A stretch of 64,000 bases of DNA from Bacillota bacterium (GTDB taxonomy: Bacteria; Bacillota; Clostridia; Acetivibrionales; DTU013), in NCBI GenBank assembly GCA_023412665.1, contig JAEZCA010000002.1:62001-126000 (forward strand), in the 5' to 3' direction. The notes below the pieces were generated by a model, which was given only the letters and a program-made list of their open reading frames with translations, did not search any database and was not told the origin of the DNA. This document shows, piece after piece, positions 1-8,708 of the stretch. Position 1 is the stretch's first letter; each line of letters opens with the position of its first letter. A program made the translations under genes and the position numbers.

Positions 1-239
1 TGAAATATCACATCAACCGTTTTTTCGTTTATGTCGAACGGCTGCGATACATCTTGTGCAATATAGCTGAATTCAGGATTTTCAAGGTGTTTGGCAAAGG
101 TTATTTTCAACTTTTGTTCGTTACGACTGAGTGCAATTACCTGTACATTGCCAATTGCCATCAGCTCGTCAACCAGGTGACTGCCCACCAAACCGGTAGC
201 TCCTGTAACGAGTACTGTTTTTCCAGCAAAATATGACAT
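1..239 (-). CDS. NAD-dependent epimerase/dehydratase (partial, cut by window edge)
   Basis: The first 79 codons of a short-chain dehydrogenase of the extended (sugar epimerase) type. The N-terminus carries the Rossmann nucleotide-binding motif GATGLVGS (residues 13-20). A GGAGG ribosome site lies just upstream of the ATG at 239, and the gene follows the transketolase C-subunit gene by 17 bp, so it is the last visible gene of the nine-gene sugar operon. By position it is a good candidate for the final reductase or epimerase acting on the CDP-deoxysugar, as RfbJ/Prt-type or YerF-type enzymes do. That role is inferred from context; the substrate-binding C-terminal part is outside the window. Confidence 0.85.
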   Translation of the reverse strand, partial: MSYFAGKTVLVTGATGLVGSHLVDELMAIGNVQVIALSRNEQKLKITFAKHLENPEFSYIAQDVSQPFDINEKTVDVIF

Positions 240-256
240 ATTGCATATCCTCCGAA

Positions 257-1177
257 TTATTTCTGTGCAAACCCCTTAATACGTTCAAATAATTGTAATT
301 CTGAAAGTCCGTGCGCTTCCAGCAGGTCACGATACCAGCCATAAGTCTTGCAAAACGTATCGTCAAAGCCAATCATATCCATCTTGACATTAACACCGTT
401 CGTTACCAGTACTTCGCTTACCGCACCGCCTAATCCGCCGCTGATTTGGTGCTCTTCAACGGTGACGATCCTGCCTGTTTTTCTTGCTGACCTGATAAGG
501 CATTCTTTGTCAAGGGGCTTGAGAGTAGACGCATTTATGACTTCAGTATCAATACCTATTTCATTCAGCCTTTTGGCAGCGTTCATCACACTTGATAAAA
601 TATTGCCGGTGCTAATGAGGGTTAGATCTGTTCCGGATTGAAGTACACTCCATTTTCCAATTTGAAATACTGGCTTCTCGACATATATCTCGTCCTCAAA
701 CGCCTTTCCCAAGCGAAAATATATCGGACCCTTGTGTGAAAGGGCAGCTTCGAAAGCCGGAATGACCTCAAATGGGCTTGCTGGTGAAACTATGGTCAGG
801 TTTGGCAGCACTCGAAGTACGGCAATGTCTTCTGTAGAATGGTGCGTCGGACCAAAATTGTTGATCTTTACTCCTTGACCCATAGCTATGATTTTTACGT
901 TCAAATTCTGCAGGCAGACATCATCACGAATGGATTCAAATGCTCTATATGCCAAAAATGCACCAACTGTGTATACAATTGGAATCATACCGTCCTTGGC
1001 AAGTGCGGCTGCAGCAGTAACCATATTGCACTCTGCTATCCCAAAATTGACACAGCGGTTTCCATAATTGGTTTTAACTAATTCATACTGTTCAAAATCA
1101 CTGTCTGCCAGTATTAAAACATATCGCGCATCCAATGAAAGCAAATTATTCAATGTTGACTCAAATGTTTTTTTCAT
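257..1177 (-). CDS. Transketolase, C-terminal subunit (split transketolase)
   Basis: A 306-residue protein matching the pyrimidine-binding plus C-terminal domains of transketolase. The segment FGIAECNMV (about residues 45-53) holds the catalytic Glu that activates thiamine diphosphate. The C-terminal transketolase domain, with VTVEEHQISGGLG, covers about residues 190-300. Its start overlaps the N-subunit stop by 4 bp, so the two halves are translationally coupled and should form one enzyme. Split transketolases of this size are common in anaerobes. In this operon the enzyme probably supplies or transfers a two-carbon ketol unit for sugar branching rather than serving the pentose phosphate pathway; that is inference from context. 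Confidence 0.9.
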   Translation of the reverse strand: MKKTFESTLNNLLSLDARYVLILADSDFEQYELVKTNYGNRCVNFGIAECNMVTAAAALAKDGMIPIVYTVGAFLAYRAFESIRDDVCLQNLNVKIIAMGQGVKINNFGPTHHSTEDIAVLRVLPNLTIVSPASPFEVIPAFEAALSHKGPIYFRLGKAFEDEIYVEKPVFQIGKWSVLQSGTDLTLISTGNILSSVMNAAKRLNEIGIDTEVINASTLKPLDKECLIRSARKTGRIVTVEEHQISGGLGGAVSEVLVTNGVNVKMDMIGFDDTFCKTYGWYRDLLEAHGLSELQLFERIKGFAQK

Positions 1178-2004
1178 ACTATCACCCCAAATTCTTCAGG
1201 AGTAAGTCCTAATTCACTTATAATCGTTTGCAGTTCTTCTTGGTTTGGTTTTCTTCCGTGCCACCCGAGTTTGTTTTCAAGAAAAGGCACACCTGCACCT
1301 TTAACAGTATTTGCGATGATGGCGAGTGGTTTCTGTCTTACGTCACGGGAAACTTGCAGAGCATTCATTATTTCATTATAATCATGCCCGTTTATGGTAA
1401 CAACATCAAAACCGAATGATATCAGCTTTTTATCAAGCGGTTCAAGCGACATAATATCTTGTACCCGTCCACTCAACTGAATATTATTTTTATCAATAAT
1501 CCAAATTAGATTGCTAAGATTCATCTGCGCGATTGACATAGCTGCTTCCCAGATGCTGCCTTCCTGACACTCGCCATCGCCTGTAAGTGCGTATATTAGA
1601 GTGTTACGTTTCTGAATTTTTGCTGATAACGCATAACCAACAGCAAAAGAAAGCCCATGTCCTAGTGAACCTGAGTAACATTCAACACCCGGAACTCCTG
1701 TTGTTGTTAGGCCGCCATATTTACTGTCCTTACCGCAAAAGGTAAGTAAGTTTTCAACATGGAAAAAGCCTGCCTCGGCAAGAACACAGTACAATGCTAA
1801 AGCGGCATGGCCCTTACTGAGAACAAATCTGTCCCTCTCAATCCATTCGGGATCTTTAGGATCATATTTCATAATACCACCCAAATATAGTGCATTTATG
1901 ATATCCAGTGATGAGAGTGAAGAGGTGATATGTCCAGCCCCTGTTACACTCGCGATACGGACGATCATACGCCTAAGCTTTAAAGCCTTATCTTCCAGCT
2001 TCAT
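1174..2004 (-). CDS. Transketolase, N-terminal (ThDP-binding) subunit
   Basis: About 276 residues. SKGHAALALY (substrate-binding His) and GSLGHGLSFAVG precede the thiamine diphosphate motif, which starts at GDGECQEGS and ends near DKNNIQ. The start at 2004 is chosen because AGGAGG lies just upstream; an earlier in-frame ATG at 2040 would overlap the preceding ThDP-enzyme gene and lacks this site. It pairs with the C-terminal subunit encoded directly downstream. This is a normal-looking split transketolase, but its place in a CDP-sugar operon next to a second ThDP enzyme is unusual. Confidence 0.9.
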   Translation of the reverse strand: MKLEDKALKLRRMIVRIASVTGAGHITSSLSSLDIINALYLGGIMKYDPKDPEWIERDRFVLSKGHAALALYCVLAEAGFFHVENLLTFCGKDSKYGGLTTTGVPGVECYSGSLGHGLSFAVGYALSAKIQKRNTLIYALTGDGECQEGSIWEAAMSIAQMNLSNLIWIIDKNNIQLSGRVQDIMSLEPLDKKLISFGFDVVTINGHDYNEIMNALQVSRDVRQKPLAIIANTVKGAGVPFLENKLGWHGRKPNQEELQTIISELGLTPEEFGVIV

Positions 2005-2020
2005 ATTTTCCTCCTGCAAT

Positions 2021-3733
2021 TTAAATAAATAGTAATTCATCTATGCGCTTTTTATCTTCATTCCTAGTTGGTGGTACAAACTCATCACAACGATTGCCAA
2101 ACGGAATATATGGTGATATATCTGCTGTATCAGGGACAGTAAGTTCAAGTATACACGGTAATGAAAGGCTTGCTGCTACTCTTCCTATGTCTTCAATATT
2201 GTCACAGCTTACCTTGTAATAGCCGATGCCATAAGCATTTGCAATACCATTAAGCGGGGGAGGGAAGTACCCTCCTTTGACGGTGGTATGAAGGTAATGC
2301 ATTGCCTTGCGTCTTCTTTGTCTGCTGAGTATCATACCCGACGAGTTATTATTGATAGCAACAATAAGAATCGGCAGGTTATTAGCTGCTATTGACTGCA
2401 GCTCCTGAATATTCATCTGAAACCCCTGATCACCTGTAAAACAGATAACCTTTGAGCCTGACGCCATCTGCGCACCGATTGCTTTAGGCAGAGAACACCC
2501 AAGCAAACCGAAAGACCTTGAGTATAGTATGAGGTTTGAAACATTGGCAAGCGTATAAGCTCGAGATAACCAAAACTCATTATTCCCGACATCACTTGTG
2601 AAGATAGTTTCAGCTCCGGCATTTTGAATTATTTCGGATAATGCACGAACAGGGGCATCAGTGTCATAATCAATAAGAATTTCACGAATGGACTCGCACA
2701 CAGAAAGCCAGTTTTGGTGCCTTTCTTCAGGTGCTGCAAGTTCCGCAAGCAGTGGCATCAGTTCTGACAAATCTACCTTATATTGCTCCGTATTTGGAAA
2801 AACTCTTGTAAATTCATTTTCATCAATGTCAATACGAATGGTTCTCGTGTTTTCAATTACTTTGCCGAAGGTGGCGGATTCAGGATTGAATGCCATTCTG
2901 TTCCCCAGAGATACAATAAGATCGGACTTCATTAGTATTGTGTTGCTGTAGCGTGTGGCATGGCTTCCAATGTATCCGAAGTTAAGTTCAGAGCCACCCA
3001 CTACATCTTGCGAGAATCTGCTTGTCAGGGCAGGGATATTTAGACGTTCCATAAATGAACGGGCAGCTTCCTGAGTTTTAGATTGCAATATGCCGGCGCC
3101 AAAAAGGATCACAGGGCATTTCGCCGAACGCAGCTCCGCAAGTATGTGTTCAGCAATTTTACGGTAGTCTGAAACTTCTGGGTTATTCATGCCATTATTT
3201 TCATTGCTGTTCATAACTGGAATTTTTGCAGACAGGAGTTTTCCTGAAAAGTCCAATAACACAGGGCCGGGACGATCGGATTGTGCTAATGTGATAGCTG
3301 CTTCTATATCATTCGCTGCCGTATCAACATCGTCGATTCTTACAACACGTTTTGTCATAGAAGAAAACAGTTTGGCTGTATTAAGCTCCTGACTGTCTTT
3401 AAAACGCATTTTACCGTCGTAAGCTGCAGATTCATGAGCTGTTATAAAAGCAACAGGTATTGAATCGCAATATGCATCCTGAATCGCAGACATCATATTC
3501 ATAATGCCAGGTCCTTTTGTAGCATATGCTACACCTAACTTGCCGGAGGTCTGTGCGTATCCGCAAGCTGATAGTGCACCTGCTTGTTCGTGATAGCAAA
3601 TGTGTGCATTTATTTCATCGCTTCGCTTGTCGAGTGCATCAAGAAACTCGAGTATAACCTCGCCCGGCAGTCCAAATACATCAGTTACGCCGTTGTTTAT
3701 CAAACACTCTACTAGAAAATCAGCAACTTTCAT
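2021..3733 (-). CDS. ThDP-dependent enzyme of the acetolactate synthase family (YerE-like candidate)
   Basis: 570 residues with the full three-domain layout of pyruvate-type ThDP enzymes: an N-terminal PYR domain with the catalytic Glu in YHEQAGALSACGYA (around residue 50), a central domain, and a C-terminal PP domain with GDQGFQMNIQEL ending in NNNSSG. True acetolactate synthase would normally sit with ilvN/ilvC; here it lies 15 bp after an aldolase gene and downstream of rfbFGH. In Yersinia, YerE is an acetolactate-synthase-like enzyme that adds a two-carbon unit from pyruvate to CDP-3,6-dideoxy-4-hexulose, so a similar role is plausible. Family assignment is firm; the acceptor is inferred. 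Confidence 0.88.
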   Translation of the reverse strand: MKVADFLVECLINNGVTDVFGLPGEVILEFLDALDKRSDEINAHICYHEQAGALSACGYAQTSGKLGVAYATKGPGIMNMMSAIQDAYCDSIPVAFITAHESAAYDGKMRFKDSQELNTAKLFSSMTKRVVRIDDVDTAANDIEAAITLAQSDRPGPVLLDFSGKLLSAKIPVMNSNENNGMNNPEVSDYRKIAEHILAELRSAKCPVILFGAGILQSKTQEAARSFMERLNIPALTSRFSQDVVGGSELNFGYIGSHATRYSNTILMKSDLIVSLGNRMAFNPESATFGKVIENTRTIRIDIDENEFTRVFPNTEQYKVDLSELMPLLAELAAPEERHQNWLSVCESIREILIDYDTDAPVRALSEIIQNAGAETIFTSDVGNNEFWLSRAYTLANVSNLILYSRSFGLLGCSLPKAIGAQMASGSKVICFTGDQGFQMNIQELQSIAANNLPILIVAINNNSSGMILSRQRRRKAMHYLHTTVKGGYFPPPLNGIANAYGIGYYKVSCDNIEDIGRVAASLSLPCILELTVPDTADISPYIPFGNRCDEFVPPTRNEDKKRIDELLFI

Positions 3734-3748
3734 TCATCGCGTCCCTTT

Positions 3749-4801
3749 CTATTTATTGTGGCTAATAAGCTGGTCGAGCAGTTTCATTGTATTTTGAGGT
3801 GTGTACCTATGTCGAATGTCCTCAGGGATACTGCCCAGAAGATGATTGATTTCCTTAAGCTTCAGTTTATGCTTATGCCGCAGTTCTACTGCAAATTTAT
3901 ATGCGGTATTGTTTATCGCAGGCAACATATATGTCGGAGAATATCCCCATATGCTCTCACGCCAGTAACTGTCGACTATCTCACAAGCATCAAGTATCAT
4001 ATCGTAATTATATGCTTTACCATACTGGCGGTTAAGAAGAGGTGTAATCAGCTCTGTCTGCAGATTTCCGGCGCCTTGGCCGATTCCCATTATACAGGAA
4101 TCAACTATGATTTTCCTAGTGCTTTCCGTTTTTAGAAATTCGATAGAATTTGAGTATGCAAGATTGATGTTGTTATGTGGGTGAAAACCGACGAATATTG
4201 ACTGTTTCAAACCTTTGTCATACGTATCAAAGTAAACATGTACATCGTCGCTATTCATGTAACCATAACTGTCCACAAAGTATACGGCGAATGCATTCAT
4301 CGAGTTTGCATAGTCAATGACTGACTTAAGCTCGCTCTCGGAATACCTTTTTGTTACCATCGGCTGTAGACATACTTTATATCCCTTTTCAGACAAAGCA
4401 GCACAAAACTGAAGCGACTTCTCAAGTTCCGAATACCTGAGGATAACTCTTGCTATATCACACAGGCCTTCATTCCAGTCGGGGATGTCCTCGAGCGGCG
4501 TGTCAGGCCCTCGGTACAAAGCAGCATAAAGCTGTCCGGGATGGCGATTTTTCGGAATTGTTTTTGATATCTCCTCCATATTTTGATATATGGCCATATC
4601 GGATTTATCGTCCTGTGTGATTTCAATCGCACCAAGCTCTATAATCTCTATACCCGATTGAGAGAATAAATCTATCAAATTACTAACATTGACCTTACCA
4701 TACACATCGCTTGAACGACCGCCTTTTATCGCGTCCTCAAAGGCGAAGCCTCCGTCGCGCAGAGTGCAATCAAGTAAAAGTATGTCTTTGCTGCTTTTCA
4801 T
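3749..4801 (-). CDS. HMGL-like aldolase (4-hydroxy-2-oxovalerate aldolase-like)
   Basis: 350 residues starting with the DRE-TIM signature LLDCTLRDGGF (catalytic Arg and metal-binding Asp). FVGFHPHNNINLAYSN supplies the metal-ligand His pair. GIGQGAGNLQTELI matches the glycine-rich loop of 4-hydroxy-2-oxovalerate aldolases. The ATG overlaps the gtrA-like stop by 4 bp. Enzymes of this family make or cleave carbon-carbon bonds with pyruvate or acetyl-CoA enolates. The usual partner, acetaldehyde dehydrogenase, is absent, so meta-cleavage catabolism is unlikely. A part in building or trimming a branched sugar side chain, or feeding the adjacent ThDP enzymes, fits better but is not shown by sequence. 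Confidence 0.82.
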   Translation of the reverse strand: MKSSKDILLLDCTLRDGGFAFEDAIKGGRSSDVYGKVNVSNLIDLFSQSGIEIIELGAIEITQDDKSDMAIYQNMEEISKTIPKNRHPGQLYAALYRGPDTPLEDIPDWNEGLCDIARVILRYSELEKSLQFCAALSEKGYKVCLQPMVTKRYSESELKSVIDYANSMNAFAVYFVDSYGYMNSDDVHVYFDTYDKGLKQSIFVGFHPHNNINLAYSNSIEFLKTESTRKIIVDSCIMGIGQGAGNLQTELITPLLNRQYGKAYNYDMILDACEIVDSYWRESIWGYSPTYMLPAINNTAYKFAVELRHKHKLKLKEINHLLGSIPEDIRHRYTPQNTMKLLDQLISHNK

Positions 4802-5232
4802 TTGCTTCTTCCTCCTGCAAAGCTAAATTTATTGTGCCCAATGTAGCTGATTAATGTGGTGGCGATAAGCCCGAGAGTACCGGCAAGGTATTCGTTCATT
4901 TTCATCATGTCAATCAAAACAAATAGCAAGCCAAGGTTGATAACATAGCTCACAGCATATACTGATATAAATCTAACGACTTCGCTCAATGATTTGCTTC
5001 TTTTCCGGAACGTAAAGTATTTGTTCCAGAAATAGCTGTTAATTACACCGATTACTGTCGAGATAAGCTGTGCGAACACATAGTGCAGTCCACAGAATAT
5101 GCATAATGCGAAGGTCCCATAGCCTACGGCGGTGTTGATTCCTCCTACAAATAGAAATCGGATCTCTTTATGTTCGAACAGAAGCTTCAATTGTTCATAC
5201 ATCTTGGAAAAAACGCTTCGCTTACCTGACAT
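4798..5232 (-). CDS. GtrA-family membrane protein
   Basis: 144 residues, four predicted membrane helices, with the GtrA opening FLFVGGINTAVGYG and the motif NYFWNKYFTFR. GtrA-type proteins are thought to help move polyprenyl-linked sugars across the membrane during cell-surface polysaccharide synthesis. The gene overlaps the rfbH end by 11 bp and the aldolase start by 4 bp, so it is embedded in the operon. It suggests the operon's sugar is added to a lipid-linked or extracytoplasmic glycan. Confidence 0.88.
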   Translation of the reverse strand: MSGKRSVFSKMYEQLKLLFEHKEIRFLFVGGINTAVGYGTFALCIFCGLHYVFAQLISTVIGVINSYFWNKYFTFRKRSKSLSEVVRFISVYAVSYVINLGLLFVLIDMMKMNEYLAGTLGLIATTLISYIGHNKFSFAGGRSK

Positions 5233-6577
5233 ATTTTGCTTCCTCGGCGGCTTGTATAATGCATTTAGCCATGTAGTCTATCATCTCATCGTTCATGCCC
5301 GGGTATACTCCGACCCAAAATGTATCTTTCATGATTCGGTTAGTATTTGTCAGTTCTCCAATGACACGGAAGCCTTCTCCGGTTTCACGCATTTTATCAA
5401 AACACGGGTGTTTTATGAGATTGCCTGCAAACAGCATCCGTGTTTGTATCCCTTTGTTTTCAATGTACTTTACTACTTTATTGCGGTCTATTCCTTCTTT
5501 ACAGGTTATGAGAAATCCGAACCAACTCGGTTGCGAATCAGGACAAGCCTCCGGCAGAATAAAATCACCGGGGCTTTCTTCCAGTGCTGCTCTCAGACGG
5601 TTAAAATTATGAATCCTTTTTTCTACAAATGTCGGTAATTTTTTAAGCTGAGCACAGCCGATGGCCGCCTGCATATCAGTTGCCTTCAGATTATATCCAA
5701 AATGAGAATAAACATATTTGTGATCGTATCCCAAGGGCAATTCACCATACTGTCTGTCAAAACGATGTCCGCACATATTATCATGTCCCGAGGTACAAAT
5801 GCAATCACGTCCCCAGTCACGCATCGAAAGCATAATCTTATTTAGAAGAGGATTATTTGTGTAGACAGAACCGCCTTCGCCCATCGTCATGTGATGAGGC
5901 GGATAAAAGCTAGAAGTGCCGATATCTCCGATAGTTCCTGTAAAATGTTCTTCTCCGTCTATTACATATTTTGAACCTAATGCGTCACAATTATCTTCGA
6001 TTAACCATAAATCGTACTTGTGGCAAAAATCCCTTACTGTCCGCAGATCAAAAGGATTACCAAGGGTATGGGCCAGCATAACTGCTTTTGTTTTCGAAGA
6101 AACTGCCTTCTCAAGCATCTCAACGTCGATGTTATACTGTGGAATGGTAACATCAACAAACACGGGAACTGCACCATACTGAAGGATAGGAGTAACAGTG
6201 GTAGGGAAGCCGCAGGCCAGAGTTATGACCTCATCTCCGCGTTGGATAGCTCGCTCACCAAGCAACGGGGAAGTAAGCGTCATGAACGCCAGAAGATTAG
6301 CGGATGAGCCTGAATTCACCAGCACACAATACTTTACACCCAGATAAGCTGCCAGCTCTTTTTCAAATTGAGCCGTATACCTGCCTGCAGTCAACCAAAA
6401 TTCCAGTGCACTGTCTACTAAATTGGTCATCTCTTCATTATTGTAGACTCTGGAGGCATACGGAATTCGATTGCCTTCTACAAAAGTAGTGTCCTTGGTG
6501 TGATATTTTATACAATAATTTTGGACCAATTCCAGGATATGATCTTTAGCCTGCTGTTCACTCATTCCATCAAACAT
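5222..6577 (-). CDS. rfbH: CDP-4-dehydro-6-deoxyglucose 3-dehydratase (E1)
   Basis: 451 residues of the DegT/DnrJ/EryC1 fold. At the position of the PLP-binding lysine it has His228 (FYPPHHMTMGEGG), the hallmark of the E1 dehydratase that uses PMP to remove the 3-hydroxyl instead of transaminating. A Cys cluster (C259, C261, C269) follows, consistent with the iron-sulfur ligands of this family. Product: the intermediate leading to CDP-3,6-dideoxy-4-ketohexose. The start is 9 bp after a GGAGG. No obvious E3 (ascD/ddhD-type) reductase gene is visible in the window, so the electron donor must lie elsewhere or beyond the left edge. Confidence 0.95.
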   Translation of the reverse strand: MFDGMSEQQAKDHILELVQNYCIKYHTKDTTFVEGNRIPYASRVYNNEEMTNLVDSALEFWLTAGRYTAQFEKELAAYLGVKYCVLVNSGSSANLLAFMTLTSPLLGERAIQRGDEVITLACGFPTTVTPILQYGAVPVFVDVTIPQYNIDVEMLEKAVSSKTKAVMLAHTLGNPFDLRTVRDFCHKYDLWLIEDNCDALGSKYVIDGEEHFTGTIGDIGTSSFYPPHHMTMGEGGSVYTNNPLLNKIMLSMRDWGRDCICTSGHDNMCGHRFDRQYGELPLGYDHKYVYSHFGYNLKATDMQAAIGCAQLKKLPTFVEKRIHNFNRLRAALEESPGDFILPEACPDSQPSWFGFLITCKEGIDRNKVVKYIENKGIQTRMLFAGNLIKHPCFDKMRETGEGFRVIGELTNTNRIMKDTFWVGVYPGMNDEMIDYMAKCIIQAAEEAKYVR

Positions 6578-6582
6578 TTACA

Positions 6583-7635
6583 TTATCCTCCAATAAAAAA
6601 CTCTTTAATCTGGCTATCCATAATATTTAAAACATTTTCGCCTGCTAAATATTCTTTTGACCATTTTACTGTATTTCCTACTGCTGTTTTGATATCCCAT
6701 TTTTGCTTCCACCCAAGAATGCTTTTTGCCTTTTTACAATCCAAAACTAATAGTTTGGCTTCATGCGGGCCGTTATCGCTTCTGTTTTCCCAGGACTGGC
6801 CGTCTCCCCAAGCTTCACAGAAAATATCTGACAGTTTTCCTGTAGCAATAATATCTTCCTCATCCGGCCCGAAATTATAGCTGCCTTCATATTTTTTCTT
6901 ATCGCTATATTGCCTATCTGCAAGTATCAAATAACCGGAAAGACAGTCCAAAACATGCTGATATGGCCTGACGGAGTAAGGATTTCTCACTATGATGGTT
7001 TCATTATTTGACGCTGCTCTTATACAATCTGGAATAATCCTGTCACGTGCAAAATCTCCGCCTCCAATTACGTTGCCGGAACGGGCTGTTGAAACAGCAG
7101 GGCTGTCATCATTATTAAAAAAGGAATTCCTGAAGCTGTAAGTTATGATATCGGAACAAGACTTGGAGTTTGAATAGGGGTCATAACCACAGAGCTTTTC
7201 GTCCTCGGTATAGCCTGTAGTCCTTTCCATATTCTCATATACCTTATCTGTCGTCACATTTACAAGTGAATGCACGGTTGTACACCTTCTGACTGCTTCA
7301 AGAAGGTTTACAGTGCCCATTACATTCGTCTCATAAGTATAGACAGGCTCCTCATAAGAAGTCCTGACAATTGGCTGCGCTGCCATATGGATTACGATGT
7401 CAGGCTTTGCATCCTGCAGCACTTTTGATAAACGTTCCAGATCTCTTACATCGGCAATAACAGAATTCATATATCTATCGAGACCTGCAAGCTGAAACAG
7501 GTTTGGATTTGTTGGCGGCTGCAAAGCATAACCTGTTACTTCAGAACCTGCATTGATCAATATTCTGGAAAGCCATGCTCCTTTGAATCCCGTATGCCCT
7601 GTTATAAATACTTTCTTACTTTTCCAAAAGTCCAT
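6583..7635 (-). CDS. rfbG: CDP-glucose 4,6-dehydratase
   Basis: About 350 residues of the extended SDR family. The N-terminus has VFITGHTGFKGAWL, the nucleotide-binding motif characteristic of CDP-glucose dehydratases, and YSNSKSCSD supplies the catalytic Tyr-Lys pair. It converts CDP-glucose to CDP-4-keto-6-deoxyglucose. GAGAGG sits 6 bp before the ATG at 7635, which I prefer over the ATG at 7659 that overlaps the rfbF stop. It lies between rfbF and rfbH in the standard order F-G-H. Confidence 0.94.
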   Translation of the reverse strand: MDFWKSKKVFITGHTGFKGAWLSRILINAGSEVTGYALQPPTNPNLFQLAGLDRYMNSVIADVRDLERLSKVLQDAKPDIVIHMAAQPIVRTSYEEPVYTYETNVMGTVNLLEAVRRCTTVHSLVNVTTDKVYENMERTTGYTEDEKLCGYDPYSNSKSCSDIITYSFRNSFFNNDDSPAVSTARSGNVIGGGDFARDRIIPDCIRAASNNETIIVRNPYSVRPYQHVLDCLSGYLILADRQYSDKKKYEGSYNFGPDEEDIIATGKLSDIFCEAWGDGQSWENRSDNGPHEAKLLVLDCKKAKSILGWKQKWDIKTAVGNTVKWSKEYLAGENVLNIMDSQIKEFFIGG

Positions 7636-7652
7636 ATACGACCTCTCTTTTC

Positions 7653-8426
7653 CTACCACTTAACCCAAGGTGCTTTTTTCTCGGCCAACAGCTTTTCCAG
7701 CAGATCCTTATCTCGCTGTGTATCCATGCACTGCCAGAATCCTTCATGCTTATACGCTTTCAGTTCTCTCTGTTTGGCGACCGTTTCCAGAGGATCTTTT
7801 TCCAGTATGGTATGGTCTCCTTCGATATAGTCGAAAACTTTCGGTTCGAGTACCATAAACCCTCCGTTAATCAAGCCGCCGTCCATATTATCCTTTTCTC
7901 TGAATGCATTGATCGTGTTATCATCTTCAATGTCCAGGACACCAAATCTCTGACCAACATTGATTGCTGTAATGGTAGCTATTTTTCCGTGTGCTTTATG
8001 GAACTCCACCAGCTTGATTATATCAATATCACACACTCCATCACCATATGTCAACATGAACGGTTCATCACCGACATATTTCTGTATCCTTTTTACTCTC
8101 CCGCCAGTCATTGTATTCAATCCGGTATCGACTAAAGTTACTTTCCATGGCTCTGCTACATTGCTGTGTACCACCATCTTGTTTCCGCATGAAAAATCAA
8201 ATGTTATATCAGAGCGATGTAAATAATAGTCGGCAAAATACTCTTTGATCATGTAGCCTTTATATCCGCAGCATATAATAAAATCATTATAGCCATAATG
8301 GGAATAGGATTTCATAATATGCCACAGGATAGGCGCTCCGCCGATTTCGATCATCGGCTTGGGCCTTAAATGCGATTCCTCTGATATTCTCGTTCCTAGT
8401 CCACCAGCTAAAATTACTGTTTTCAT
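7653..8426 (-). CDS. rfbF: Glucose-1-phosphate cytidylyltransferase
   Basis: 257 residues; the N-terminal nucleotidyltransferase motif LAGGLGTRISEES and the PKPMIEIGG segment are classical for RfbF/AscA. It makes CDP-glucose from CTP and glucose-1-phosphate, the first committed step of the dideoxysugar pathway. It is the promoter-proximal gene. Its own ATG at 8426 has no clear ribosome site; a strong AAAGGAG lies about 45 bp upstream in front of another ATG in a different frame. Confidence 0.95.
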   Translation of the reverse strand: MKTVILAGGLGTRISEESHLRPKPMIEIGGAPILWHIMKSYSHYGYNDFIICCGYKGYMIKEYFADYYLHRSDITFDFSCGNKMVVHSNVAEPWKVTLVDTGLNTMTGGRVKRIQKYVGDEPFMLTYGDGVCDIDIIKLVEFHKAHGKIATITAINVGQRFGVLDIEDDNTINAFREKDNMDGGLINGGFMVLEPKVFDYIEGDHTILEKDPLETVAKQRELKAYKHEGFWQCMDTQRDKDLLEKLLAEKKAPWVKW

Positions 8427-8498
8427 GTCTGTTGGTATGAAGTAAATCTTGCTTGACCGACTTCATAATCTCCTTTATATTCTTCTTTAGTCTATTTT

Positions 8499-8526
8499 AT
8501 TATATTCTATGATTGTTTTAAAGCAA
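8499..8526 (-). promoter_or_regulatory. Probable sigma-A promoter of the sugar operon
   Basis: Read on the minus strand: TTGCTT (8521-8526), a 16-bp spacer, then TATAAT (8499-8504). It points into rfbF, leaving a leader of about 65 bp. No other strong promoter is seen inside the operon, where genes overlap or are closely spaced. Confidence 0.55.
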
Positions 8527-8654
8527 ATTGCAAAATTATAGGGAAAATTGTTTTTTCTTGTTGACATGACGTATCGTATAGTAAGGATGGCAATATTGGG
8601 TTCTGCTACAAATAATACACTTTATGCAGTATGTATTTTAGTGAAGAATAATCT

Positions 8655-8662
8655 GTTATAAT
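8655..8662 (+). promoter_or_regulatory. Probable extended -10 promoter of the sugar transferase gene
   Basis: TG-T-TATAAT (the TATAAT at 8657-8662) about 45 bp before the ATG at 8709, without a good -35 box. The intergenic space 8427-8708 is AT-rich and divergent, with one promoter for each strand. Confidence 0.45.
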
Positions 8663-8708
8663 GAGAATATAAAAATAGTATGCACAAAGCTGTAAATGGG
8701 GTTAAACA

